This document shows, one piece after another, positions 1 to 6,891 of a stretch of 9,863 bases of DNA. A program made the position numbers and the translations under genes. The notes under the pieces were generated by a model. It saw only the letters and a list, made by a program, of their open reading frames with translations. It was not told the DNA's origin and did no database searches. This stretch comes from Cyanobacteria bacterium UBA11370. GTDB taxonomy: Bacteria; Cyanobacteriota; Cyanobacteriia; Cyanobacteriales; Coleofasciculaceae. The stretch's first letter is position 1. Each line of letters opens with the position of its first letter. The DNA lies in the NCBI GenBank assembly GCA_003486645.1, contig DNGI01000058.1, positions 1-9,863 of the forward strand. The letters run 5' to 3'.

Positions 1-17
1 CCCACACCCCACACCCC
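1..17. repeat. C-rich heptamer repeat (CCCACAC x2 plus CCC)
   Basis: Two tandem CCCACAC units followed by CCC open the window, just downstream of the minus-strand binding-protein gene. Short tandem heptamers of this kind are common between genes in cyanobacteria. The array may extend left of the window. No function is evident. Confidence 0.5.
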
Positions 18-41
18 TTTCAATTCTGCTGCCTTTTGCCT

Positions 42-1055
42 TTATGACATTGACTGCACAATCGAATCGTCATAAAGGGTTTCGACCTTTAGGGGTTGAG
101 GAACCATTTTAAAGTCATAGGCTCCTTTGGCTGTCAGCTCTAAATTGCCAATCAAACTGTTGGGATTATTTTTATTAAATCCCACGGACTTATTGCCTTC
201 TAAGTCAAACAGTTTGGCACCGAGGAGTTGCTGTTTTACTTCATCCCCTGTAACCCCAAGTTTTGCTCCTGAAATCTTGAAGGCTTCTGGGTCACCACTG
301 TTCAGTAGCTTCACCGCTTTATCCACAGCTCGAAAATAAGCTTGTAAGTCGGCCTTGCGGGATTGAATCAAGCTGTCGCGGGCAACAACAACGTCAGCAA
401 TTAAGTTCGTACCTTTGGTGGAGAAGATGACTTCACCTTCACCCTGTTTAGCTGCTTTGCTCAGATAAGGTTCGTAAGTCACGGCAATATCAACATTTTT
501 AGCAGCAAAGGCAGCAGCAGCATCAGCAGAGGCCAAGTCTTTAATCACGACATCTTTCTCCGTCAATCCAGCTTTTTGCAAGTAAGCTTGCAGTAAAACT
601 CGTTCAAACAAAATATTTTCACGAGCAACGGTTTTTCCCTTGGCATCCTGCGGAGATTTAATCCCACGTCCCAAAATGCCATCTGATCCATCCGAGTAAT
701 CAACCAAGTAAATCATTTTAATGGACGGGTCTTTGGCTATCATTTGGATGGCATCGCCAGAGGTAAACCAACCTAAATCAACTTTGCCTGCCAAAAAGGC
801 AGTGATTTCTTCAGTTGCACTCTGGAAAAACAAATCTTGAACTTTTAGACCTTGTTCAGAAAAGAAATTTTTACCCACGGCAACGTGATGTCCGGAGTAT
901 CCTACCCAGTTATTTGTTGCCGAGACTAAAGGTTGGGATTGGGGGGAATTCGTCTCAGGCGAATTAGTATTAGGTTGTTGGGTACAGGCAATCGTCAGAA
1001 CCAGAGAAACAATTGCCAAACAGACAAAACGAACAAGAGAAGATAACTTTAACAT
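42..1055 (-). CDS. ABC transporter substrate-binding lipoprotein (NMT1/SsuA/TauA-like), probably guanidine-related
   Basis: This 337-residue periplasmic binding protein would capture a small solute for the ATPase encoded just upstream. The N-terminus has a basic start (K3, R9), a hydrophobic stretch and a Cys at residue 24 (LTIAC), which reads as a lipoprotein signal peptide with a slightly atypical lipobox. A Ser/Pro/Asn/Gln-rich linker follows, then a type-II periplasmic-binding fold with family motifs such as FFSEQGL, AFLAGKVDLG and VDIAVTYEPYL. I start it at the ATG at 1055; a TTG one codon upstream is also possible. A purine-rich AAGGGA lies about 12 bases upstream. The gap from the ATPase stop is 45 bp, so the two are almost certainly one operon. 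Automatic annotation would say nitrate/sulfonate/taurine, but the upstream guanidine-I riboswitch argues for guanidinium or a derivative. Substrate is inferred; family is well supported. Confidence 0.9.
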   Translation of the reverse strand: MLKLSSLVRFVCLAIVSLVLTIACTQQPNTNSPETNSPQSQPLVSATNNWVGYSGHHVAVGKNFFSEQGLKVQDLFFQSATEEITAFLAGKVDLGWFTSGDAIQMIAKDPSIKMIYLVDYSDGSDGILGRGIKSPQDAKGKTVARENILFERVLLQAYLQKAGLTEKDVVIKDLASADAAAAFAAKNVDIAVTYEPYLSKAAKQGEGEVIFSTKGTNLIADVVVARDSLIQSRKADLQAYFRAVDKAVKLLNSGDPEAFKISGAKLGVTGDEVKQQLLGAKLFDLEGNKSVGFNKNNPNSLIGNLELTAKGAYDFKMVPQPLKVETLYDDSIVQSMS

Positions 1056-1100
1056 CAATCGGTTTATCCCTTAATTTAAGAAAGTACAAATCGATGGCAA

Positions 1101-1946
1101 TCAGGCCATGCCAGCCTCATTACGTAGTGCATGAATAATTTGCCGTTTTATTTCCACAAACTTGGAGGAAAGCTTAATATCCAAATCTCGGTGTTCCGGC
1201 AGTTGGATGAGAATTTCTCGCTCGATTCGTCCCGGATGAGTACCCATAACGTAAACTCGTTGGGACAGGTAAATAGCTTCTTCTATATCGTGGGTAATCA
1301 TCAACACGGTTACATGGGTTTTCTCCCACAATTCCAGTAAGAATTGCTGCATCTGTTCCTTGGTTTGAGCATCGAGTGCCCCAAAGGGTTCATCCATCAG
1401 CAGTAGGGCAGGTTCATTGGCTAGGGCACGGGCAATCGCCACCCGTTGCTTCATCCCACCGGACAACTGTTTCGGATAGCTATTGGCAAATCTCGACAGC
1501 CCCACGACATCTAGGAAATAGCGGACGCGATCGCGCTGTTGGGCTTTGGGCATCTTTTGAAACTGCAAGCCAAACGCTACATTCTGAGCGACACTCAGCC
1601 AGGGATAGAGGGTATAGCCTTGGAAAACCATACCGCGATCGGAACCGGGTCGTCCTGTGACGGGTTGACCATCCACAAGCACCTGCCCGGAAGTGGGAGG
1701 AGTCAGCCCTGCAATAATATTGAGTAAGGTGGACTTGCCACAACCAGAGGAACCCACCAGGCAGACCATTTCTCTGGGAAAAATCTGAAAGTTAACCTCT
1801 TGTAGGACGGTCAACTTTTGTTTGCCGCGTGTTGCGTAGGACTTGCAGACATTGTTTACCTCCAGTTTGGCGATTGATTCACTAGGGTGAGTCGGGTTAT
1901 TCGCTTGCTCTGGCTTCTTCCGAGATATGGAATTAATATTCAGCAT
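1101..1946 (-). CDS. ABC transporter ATP-binding protein (NrtD/SsuB/TauB family)
   Basis: This 281-residue cytoplasmic ATPase energises import together with the binding protein encoded downstream. All nucleotide-binding motifs are intact: Walker A GSSGCGKS (65-72), Q-loop Gln109 in FQGYTLYPW, signature LSGGMKQR (161-168), Walker B LLLMDEP with D185/E186, D-loop ALD (190-192) and switch His219 in MITHD. A poorly conserved, polar leader of about 27 residues precedes the first strand (KLEVNNVCKSY). The ATG at 1946 is the only good start; its ribosome binding site is weak. It is the first gene after the riboswitch-terminator, with about 70 bp of leader after the terminator. No permease gene follows in the window, so the membrane subunit is probably encoded left of position 1 or elsewhere. 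Family certain; substrate inferred from the riboswitch. Confidence 0.95.
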   Translation of the reverse strand: MLNINSISRKKPEQANNPTHPSESIAKLEVNNVCKSYATRGKQKLTVLQEVNFQIFPREMVCLVGSSGCGKSTLLNIIAGLTPPTSGQVLVDGQPVTGRPGSDRGMVFQGYTLYPWLSVAQNVAFGLQFQKMPKAQQRDRVRYFLDVVGLSRFANSYPKQLSGGMKQRVAIARALANEPALLLMDEPFGALDAQTKEQMQQFLLELWEKTHVTVLMITHDIEEAIYLSQRVYVMGTHPGRIEREILIQLPEHRDLDIKLSSKFVEIKRQIIHALRNEAGMA

Positions 1947-2015
1947 TGGAAAAACGTGCCTAAGAGGTTAAGGTAATTGCCCTGATAGAAATTTTTTTTG
2001 TAACCTATAAAACGC

Positions 2016-2065
2016 AAAAGCCTGGGAGAGAAACAGCGATCGCTGCAACGCTCTCCCGGGCTTTT
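2016..2065 (-). terminator. Riboswitch-controlled intrinsic terminator
   Basis: Arms at 2016-2030 and 2051-2065 pair over 15 positions with one G-T wobble. The minus-strand 3' arm ends GGCTTTTGCGTTTT, giving a U-rich tail. The 5' arm is also the 3' end of the guanidine aptamer (AAAAGCCCGGGAGAG), so aptamer P3 and terminator cannot form together. The 20-nt loop contains a HIP1 site inside the palindrome AGCGATCGCT. The near-symmetric arms mean it may also stop plus-strand transcription. Confidence 0.85.
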
Positions 2066-2175
2066 GTCCCGCCGTGTAATCCATCAAATTCCTTAAAACA
2101 CAGATTCGTGACGGATTGACCTCTCTTGGACCAGACACTCGACCTAACTTTTGGTGAGTCGGAACCCTAGAGGTC
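2051..2175 (-). promoter_or_regulatory. Guanidine-I riboswitch (ykkC-yxkD class)
   Basis: Read on the minus strand, all three conserved blocks of the class are present in order: CTAGGGTTCCG (2170-2160), CTGGTCCAAGAG (2134-2123) and ACACGGCGGGAC followed by AAAAGCCCGGGAGAG (2077-2051). P1 is formed by GACCTCT (2175-2169) with AGAGGTC (2124-2118). P2 is ACTCACC with GGTcGAGT. The 3' hairpin pairs CGGG with CCCG. This class senses guanidinium and usually turns on guanidine exporters, guanidine-metabolising enzymes or ABC transporters. Here it precedes the ATPase and binding-protein genes. The last 15 bases double as one arm of the terminator, so ligand binding should favour read-through (an ON switch). 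The motif match is direct; the ON behaviour follows from known members of the class. Confidence 0.95.
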
Positions 2176-2225
2176 TTACCAGTTTGTAATTTTTTAGCTT
2201 CTCAGAGGTTTTCCTTTTCTTAAAA

Positions 2226-2231
2226 ACTATA
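2226..2231 (-). promoter_or_regulatory. Candidate -10 box for the riboswitch-transporter operon
   Basis: TATAGT on the minus strand lies about 50 bases upstream of aptamer P1, a plausible spacing for a leader start. There is no clear -35 at 16-18 bp. A second AT-rich candidate, TACAAT, is at 2256-2251. I saw no clean NtcA-type GTA-N8-TAC site in 2181-2448. Confidence 0.25.
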
Positions 2232-2274
2232 TCGGCTTTATCCATTGCTGATTGTATTGAAATTGACCAAACTT

Positions 2275-2311
2275 AAGATGAGACAGGCTATGAAGCCGTC
2301 TCTCAAATCTT
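2275..2311. terminator. Hairpin between the cmr and transporter operons, possible terminator
   Basis: The segments AAGAT/ATCTT, GAGAC/GTCTC and GGCT/AGCC pair as a stacked stem with a one-base bulge, a short asymmetric internal loop and an ATGA loop. It lies about 140 bp past the end of the cmr operon. Neither strand has a real U-run after it, so it may be a processing or decay-stopping hairpin instead of an intrinsic terminator. Confidence 0.35.
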
Positions 2312-2323
2312 GATTCGTTAACC

Positions 2324-2430
2324 TATAGCACTACGCAGATACGTTAGGACATCAGTTAATCCCAGTAATAACCTGAGAACAGGCAAGAGGGAACTCTAGA
2401 AATGTCCTAATCTGCCTTGGGAAGGCTATA
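2324..2430. repeat. 107-bp element with imperfect terminal inverted repeats (MITE-like)
   Basis: The left end begins TATAGC (2324-2329) and includes TTAGGACAT (2344-2352). The right end has ATGTCCTAA (2402-2410) and ends GCTATA (2425-2430), so the termini are inverted copies over their conserved parts. The core holds a small CCTG-AGAA-CAGG hairpin (2372-2383) and has no open reading frame of note. The left end resembles an intergenic repeat I remember from several cyanobacterial genomes, which I cannot verify here. No clear target-site duplication is visible. Confidence 0.45.
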
Positions 2431-2448
2431 CCTTGACGGTGCGTGATT

Positions 2449-4230
2449 CTAGATGGGAGGTTTAGTCCCCCAGGTGAATTCAAATCCCAAATTATTGAGT
2501 TTTTGAATAAACAAGGGTAACTGGTTTTCTACCTTACCGCGTGAGTCTTGCCGCCGCCAAGATTTTAACCAATCAACCTTATTACCCAAGTTCCCACCAT
2601 GAAACAGCGTCACAATCTCCAGGTAGCGATTACCATCAACTGGTAGCATCCGATGCCACACAAAACTGATAGAAGTGGGACGCTTGTCATTGGGGTTTCT
2701 GCCCCCAATCGCAGGAGTCGTCTTAAACTCAGCCTCATGAAACAATTTAATCGCCTTTGACTGAGACACAACTTGAGTGTAAACACTTAACCGTTCCGAA
2801 CACCAGGCTTCTTTCCAGGGCAAACATTGAGCCGAATTAGCCTTGACTCCCATATAGTTCATACTCGCCTGCTGTAGCTGAGTTAAAAACGTTTTGAGAT
2901 TGTCCTGATTAGCAACAACCGTTGGCTCAAAACTGCTATCTTGGCATACCCAATGACACCCAATAGCACGGGTTTTATAATCCGGAAAAAAATCACGATG
3001 CCAAACTCGACGCCACGATTTGCCAAAACCTCCCATCGTCACAGCAAATTCAATCACCTTTTGCATAAACGCCAAATCTGGCTCGGACACATCCAGATAG
3101 AGTATTCCTTTGGTTTCATAAGTGGGTGTGTCCTCCTGTCCCTGTTTGCCATACTCTAAGGATTTAGACTCCCAGTACAATTGCAATATCCCAGGCTCAG
3201 TGGTATTTCCAAACAGTTGATCAACTTTAGCTTGAACCGCTGTCTTGTTTCCACTAACACCCGCAAGTAAGCGAAGGACGTGTCCTTTAAGACTCGCTTT
3301 AAATAAATTGGGGCGAAACTCCGGTTCCGGTTTATCACTGCGGAGTAAAGGACTGACACCTTTACCCTTTAAGGTGATATTAAGAGGGTAGTGGTCTTGC
3401 GGCTGGAAACACAAGCCATACCCAGTACTTGTTTTCCCACCCAACCCAGGACGTAATGCCCGTCTCAACAATCCGGCAATCGTTTGCCACTCCGACTCTG
3501 GTAAAGGTTTGATGCTGCTTAACTCAAATACGAAAGTCGGTTGAAAGAAGCTAACAATAGCGATCGCCTGGGCAGAACCCTCGCGTTCAATTTGCCGCTT
3601 TTGCTGGGGATGGACAACATCCACTAAACGATAAATGGTTTCTGCTTGCGGATTTCTCGATTGAACCGTCTTTGTCCCCGCCCAATCCCCAACGGGATAA
3701 GCACCATGAAAGCGAAGTATGCCCTGTTCTTCTGGACTCCCACAGTATTTTTTTACCTTCTGCTGAAGTTCCTCACTGACTTGAGGATTACCCAAAAGCC
3801 TCTTAAATAATCCCTTAATCCCGCTACCGGGAACGAAAGGAATACCATTTTTGCCGATGGTGGGACGCAAGATGCTATCCTGACCGCAATTGGTAAACAC
3901 CCGAAACGGAAACTCAACTTTGAGGCGATAGACTAAACCATCCAGTCCTAGTTTGGGTTCAGTGTGCTGATAGAAGGGAGTCTGGTTCTGTTGTGGATTT
4001 GGATAAATCCATTCTTCAGTCCATCGATTTAAATCCTCGTTCTTCCTGGCATACTGCAAACTACAGCGTCCTTGTACTTGGGCGCGGTACATCATCGGAA
4101 CTTGTTCTGGATTGGTGGGTTCCCAGTCATCGCCGTCATTGTCATCATTACCCTCATTTGATGGAATGGGGATGTTAATATCATCTCCTTTTTGTGCGAT
4201 CGCTTTTTGCAAGGCTTTGGCGAAAACCAT
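2449..4230 (-). CDS. Type III-B RAMP protein, apparent Cmr6-Cmr1 fusion
   Basis: This 593-residue protein is about twice the usual size of a single RAMP subunit and carries two RAMP-like units. Residues 1-45 form an acidic, low-complexity leader. The first unit (about 95-290) has the Cmr6 hallmarks PGSGIKG (134-140), VDVVHPQQ (203-210) and the glycine-rich GLGGKTSTGYG (262-272). The second (about 305-590) has KASLKGHVLRLLAG (311-324), VDQLFG (336-341), GGFGKSWRR (400-408) and RPTSISF (517-523), which resembles Cmr1. Cmr1 and Cmr6 cap the guide-distal end of the III-B complex, so a fusion would supply both from one chain. It is the last gene of the operon, and no separate cmr1 or cmr6 is present. 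A ribosome binding site GAGGAGA sits just before the ATG. It is separated from cmr5 by an unusual 186-bp gap. Cmr6 identity is strong; the second half could be a diverged second Cmr6-type RAMP. Confidence 0.85.
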   Translation of the reverse strand: MVFAKALQKAIAQKGDDINIPIPSNEGNDDNDGDDWEPTNPEQVPMMYRAQVQGRCSLQYARKNEDLNRWTEEWIYPNPQQNQTPFYQHTEPKLGLDGLVYRLKVEFPFRVFTNCGQDSILRPTIGKNGIPFVPGSGIKGLFKRLLGNPQVSEELQQKVKKYCGSPEEQGILRFHGAYPVGDWAGTKTVQSRNPQAETIYRLVDVVHPQQKRQIEREGSAQAIAIVSFFQPTFVFELSSIKPLPESEWQTIAGLLRRALRPGLGGKTSTGYGLCFQPQDHYPLNITLKGKGVSPLLRSDKPEPEFRPNLFKASLKGHVLRLLAGVSGNKTAVQAKVDQLFGNTTEPGILQLYWESKSLEYGKQGQEDTPTYETKGILYLDVSEPDLAFMQKVIEFAVTMGGFGKSWRRVWHRDFFPDYKTRAIGCHWVCQDSSFEPTVVANQDNLKTFLTQLQQASMNYMGVKANSAQCLPWKEAWCSERLSVYTQVVSQSKAIKLFHEAEFKTTPAIGGRNPNDKRPTSISFVWHRMLPVDGNRYLEIVTLFHGGNLGNKVDWLKSWRRQDSRGKVENQLPLFIQKLNNLGFEFTWGTKPPI

Positions 4231-4416
4231 ATTTCTCCTCTATGTAATGACTTGTAGATAAGAACTGTATTCCAGCTTTTTGTATGCCTGCTACAGATAG
4301 AATTACGGCAATTTTCAGCTAAGTTAAGTACATTTTTTTTCTTTTTCCTTCTTCCTTAAAACCAAAGAACTCTGTACCTCGTGAACATAACAAGGAGACT
4401 AGGAGGTCAATTTGTT
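4231..4416 (-). other. Long intergenic gap within the cmr operon with a polypurine tract
   Basis: The other cmr junctions overlap or are 45 bp or shorter, but this one is 186 bp. On the minus strand it holds a 25-base purine-only run (about 4357-4333, GGAAGAAGG followed by A-rich sequence) and AT-rich sequence before the GAGGAGA ribosome site of the fusion gene. I found no convincing -35/-10 pair, terminator or coding sequence. It may hold an internal promoter or an mRNA processing site. Confidence 0.4.
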
Positions 4417-4863
4417 CTAACTGTCTTGCTTCTTATAACGTTGTGTCCACCACACTAAGGCATCACAAAGTTGAGTCAGTACCATTAAGGCAACTCTCTG
4501 TTCAGAAATCGGCATTGACCAGAGTTTTTGTGCCATTTCCTTAATTTGGGTAGTTTCATCTCTAGAATTAATTTCATCGTTATGCAATTTAACTCCCGCA
4601 CGACTGAGAATTATGGCTAACTGATTCCAGACATCTTTCCAGTATTTGCTTTTGTTTTGATTCTCTTCTTTTTTGTCGTACTTGAGACGTAAATGTTCGC
4701 CCCAGAACCGTTCCAGTCCATAAGCTACAGCCATCCGCATTTTATGAGACTCATTGATTACATTTTTTTTATCCCGGTGTTTGAGGACTAATTCTTGAGC
4801 ATAATAGTCCAAGTTGTAAGGTTTCCACTCTGTTAGTTCTTGAGAGTTTTTTGTCTGAGTCAT
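4417..4863 (-). CDS. cmr5: Type III-B small subunit Cmr5 (Cas11 family)
   Basis: This 148-residue protein is charged, looks all-helical, and has no RAMP glycine loop or nuclease motif. Its position between cmr4 and the cmr6-cmr1 gene and its length fit Cmr5, the small subunit that forms the inner filament of the Cmr complex alongside the crRNA-target duplex. The C-terminal helix (EQRVALMVLTQLCDALVWWTQRYK, about residues 120-144) is the most family-like segment. The N-terminal part (YAQELVLKH, MRMAVAYGLERFW) also looks helical. A ribosome binding site AGGAG lies about 8 bases before the ATG, and the gap from cmr4 is 21 bp. Cmr5 sequences diverge strongly, so the call rests partly on context. 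Confidence 0.8.
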   Translation of the reverse strand: MTQTKNSQELTEWKPYNLDYYAQELVLKHRDKKNVINESHKMRMAVAYGLERFWGEHLRLKYDKKEENQNKSKYWKDVWNQLAIILSRAGVKLHNDEINSRDETTQIKEMAQKLWSMPISEQRVALMVLTQLCDALVWWTQRYKKQDS

Positions 4864-4884
4864 AAGGGTTACTCCTGTAATTAA

Positions 4885-5742
4885 TTAGCTATTTTGATCA
4901 GGATTAGAGGGGTGGGAAGTGACAAAGACTTTAGTTCGACCAAAGCCAATCGATTCTAATCCTCCAAAATAGAGTTCTTTGTCCTCTTTGTCCTGCTGCG
5001 TAAACTTACTATCCTGTAAAAATTGTTCCCACTCAACAGATTGATTATCATACATTTTTCGCATAGCAATAGGAAAAGCCATGATTGTGCCCTCTGGTAA
5101 CGCTTCAACATCAAAAAATGCTCCTTTTTTCGCTTTCTTTTTGTCCGACTCAAGGGCAACTCGACTCTGACGATAAAGAGCCATATCATGAATCATCGAT
5201 ATCTCTGTATCATCGACAACTAAAAGTAAATGTTTGGGACTTTTTTGAAGTTCTTTAGGGAAACATTCCTTTAACGTTGCATCTTCAGTTTTTAAAGGCA
5301 AAAAACCCAAGTTAAAGAAGAGGGTTTTACTAGCCGCTTTGCCGAAGTAGCTGTAGGGCTTAATCTCTGTGACAGCTTTTCCGGTAATCTTTTGATAACG
5401 ATTAAGGAGTGCTGGACAAGAGACTCTGACAATCGGTTGGTTTGGACAGTAAACGGGAAGCCAAACAATGGAGGCATATTCAAATTTAATTATCGCTTCA
5501 GTTGTGCCGCCATCTTCTTTTCCCGCACTAGCTTCATGTCCGTACCATTTGTCCACTTCAGTTGGATTTTTTTGACGCATATCCGCCCGAAATCGTCCCC
5601 GAATGGAACTTCCAGGAATTATCCCGGTTTGGGTAAATTGGTCTCGAAAAATTAGGTTGAGATTGCCACTTTCTTCTCCCGCACTTGCCCCCACATGCAA
5701 GGGTGCTTGCGTTTCAATGATGCCGTAGGCTTTGTGATACAT
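4885..5742 (-). CDS. cmr4: Type III-B backbone RAMP Cmr4 (Cas7), with Asn at the expected catalytic Asp
   Basis: This 285-residue protein is the repeated backbone subunit that holds the crRNA and normally cuts target RNA every six nucleotides. The family pattern is clear: APLHVGAS (13-20), the loop SGNLNLIFRD (25-34), IIPGSSIRGRFR (41-52) and a C-terminal glycine-rich GGLESIGFGR (260-269). In Pyrococcus furiosus Cmr4 the cleaving residue is Asp26 in GVVD-QPIQR; the aligned position here is Asn29, coded AAC, and there is no Asp between residues 17 and 33. Target-RNA cutting may therefore be weak or absent, unless nearby Glu23, Glu24 or Asp34 replaces it. The ribosome binding site AGGAGG is strong, and the gap from cmr3 is 45 bp. 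Identity is firm; loss of activity is inferred. Confidence 0.93.
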   Translation of the reverse strand: MYHKAYGIIETQAPLHVGASAGEESGNLNLIFRDQFTQTGIIPGSSIRGRFRADMRQKNPTEVDKWYGHEASAGKEDGGTTEAIIKFEYASIVWLPVYCPNQPIVRVSCPALLNRYQKITGKAVTEIKPYSYFGKAASKTLFFNLGFLPLKTEDATLKECFPKELQKSPKHLLLVVDDTEISMIHDMALYRQSRVALESDKKKAKKGAFFDVEALPEGTIMAFPIAMRKMYDNQSVEWEQFLQDSKFTQQDKEDKELYFGGLESIGFGRTKVFVTSHPSNPDQNS

Positions 5743-5787
5743 TTAATTGCCTCCTATTGGTAAAATTTCAGAAGTATTAGTCGGTTC

Positions 5788-6891
5788 TCAATCACACTTT
5801 TGAGCAAGAGCACTTGGTAAAGGCAACGCTAGCCCGCAACCCCAGCGTTTTAATGAAACTCCTTCTTTTGGAAACCAACTTTCATCCCATTCTTGCCAAG
5901 ATGTGAGAGGTTCTTTTAAGACGTAAACACTGCCAGCAGGCACGGCATAACGCCCGCGAGAAAGTAACTTTTCCTTGCTATATAGCTTCTCTTCACTTCC
6001 CTCAGATTTCGGATTTCCCAAGCGATAGCGGAAAGAAAACGGGCGTTCTGTGAGCAAAGCTTCCCACTCCCAAGCCGGAACCCACTCGCTATTTTTAGCC
6101 TGATTTTTCTGCACCATTGGCTGTCTGTAGGAATGGCGATTAGAACCCCAGACAGCAGGAGTGATGAGGGCAAAGGTTTGTCCGACTGGTTGGGAAAGTA
6201 AGTTTTTCAATTCTGTAGAAATAGGCTGACATTCAATATTCACTAAATGTCCTTCACCTCCAAACCGATACCAACCTGAATTGAGTTCTGTATTTGACAG
6301 ATAAACCAAGCAGTAATCTGGATCGAGTTGTACCCCATTTTCCAAGAACAAGCTTCCTTGTTCTCTGTCTTTTTCAACTTGAACCCGTCGCTGATTTTCT
6401 TCTAAACGTGGGTGCAAGTGTGATACGCTCTTCCAAGGAACTTTTATCGAAATTTCCCAATCCTCTTTTTGCCAATCATTAACCTTAACCCACCCACCTT
6501 TTTCAAATTTTTCATTGACGTTTGGCAGCCATTGTTTTTCGACTGCATCCCAGCTAAGTTTACGTTTAATTTGACTTTTACCTTTCTCAATCAGGTAGTT
6601 GAGGGGCGTGGGAACGTAAAAATCTGGTAATTCATCGAATTTCCCCCAAAATGGTCCTGCTAATTGCAGTTGTTTGATATTGTCACCTCCCAATTCGGCG
6701 GCAAAGATTCCTGATAAAGTAGCAGCACTAGGGGGAAAGCTAGAACCAGAGCGTCCAACTAAATTTTCTGGGGAAAGAAACCGACCGGCACTACCATAAA
6801 GTAAACCCAATGGTTCGATAGTAACTAAATAGGAAAAAGGTGGCTTGGGCTCTTGAGGCTCATCTGGGGAAGAGTTTGAATTCATCGACAT
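5788..6891 (-). CDS. cmr3: Type III-B RAMP Cmr3 (Cas5 group)
   Basis: This is Cmr3, the Cas5-like subunit that binds the crRNA 5' handle and contacts Cas10. It is 367 residues from the start chosen here. The N-terminus is typical: YLVTIEPLGLLYGSAGRF (21-38) followed by FPPSAATLSG (52-61). RVQVEKDREQGSLF (169-182), RFGGEGHL (209-216), AGSVYVL (319-325) and WGCGLALPLP (350-359) match conserved Cmr3 segments. I chose the ATG at 6891 because AGGTAGGA lies 8 bases upstream. An in-frame ATG at 6885 overlaps the cmr2 stop (ATGA), and an upstream start at 6927 would overlap cmr2 by 46 bp. Either internal start gives translational coupling to cmr2. The protein is complete, with no missing motif seen. 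Confidence 0.92.
   Translation of the reverse strand: MSMNSNSSPDEPQEPKPPFSYLVTIEPLGLLYGSAGRFLSPENLVGRSGSSFPPSAATLSGIFAAELGGDNIKQLQLAGPFWGKFDELPDFYVPTPLNYLIEKGKSQIKRKLSWDAVEKQWLPNVNEKFEKGGWVKVNDWQKEDWEISIKVPWKSVSHLHPRLEENQRRVQVEKDREQGSLFLENGVQLDPDYCLVYLSNTELNSGWYRFGGEGHLVNIECQPISTELKNLLSQPVGQTFALITPAVWGSNRHSYRQPMVQKNQAKNSEWVPAWEWEALLTERPFSFRYRLGNPKSEGSEEKLYSKEKLLSRGRYAVPAGSVYVLKEPLTSWQEWDESWFPKEGVSLKRWGCGLALPLPSALAQKCD

Noticed and set aside
1376..1743. Open frames on both strands inside the ABC ATPase gene
   Set aside because: They overlap the Walker A to signature region of a clearly functional ATPase and have no recognisable protein features.
2118..2175. Stand-alone inverted repeat GACCTCT/AGAGGTC as an operator
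   Set aside because: It is P1 of the guanidine-I riboswitch.
4320..4340. Minus-strand mini-ORF ATG TAC TTA ACT TAG after a purine run
   Set aside because: Four codons with no conservation evidence; probably chance in A-rich DNA.
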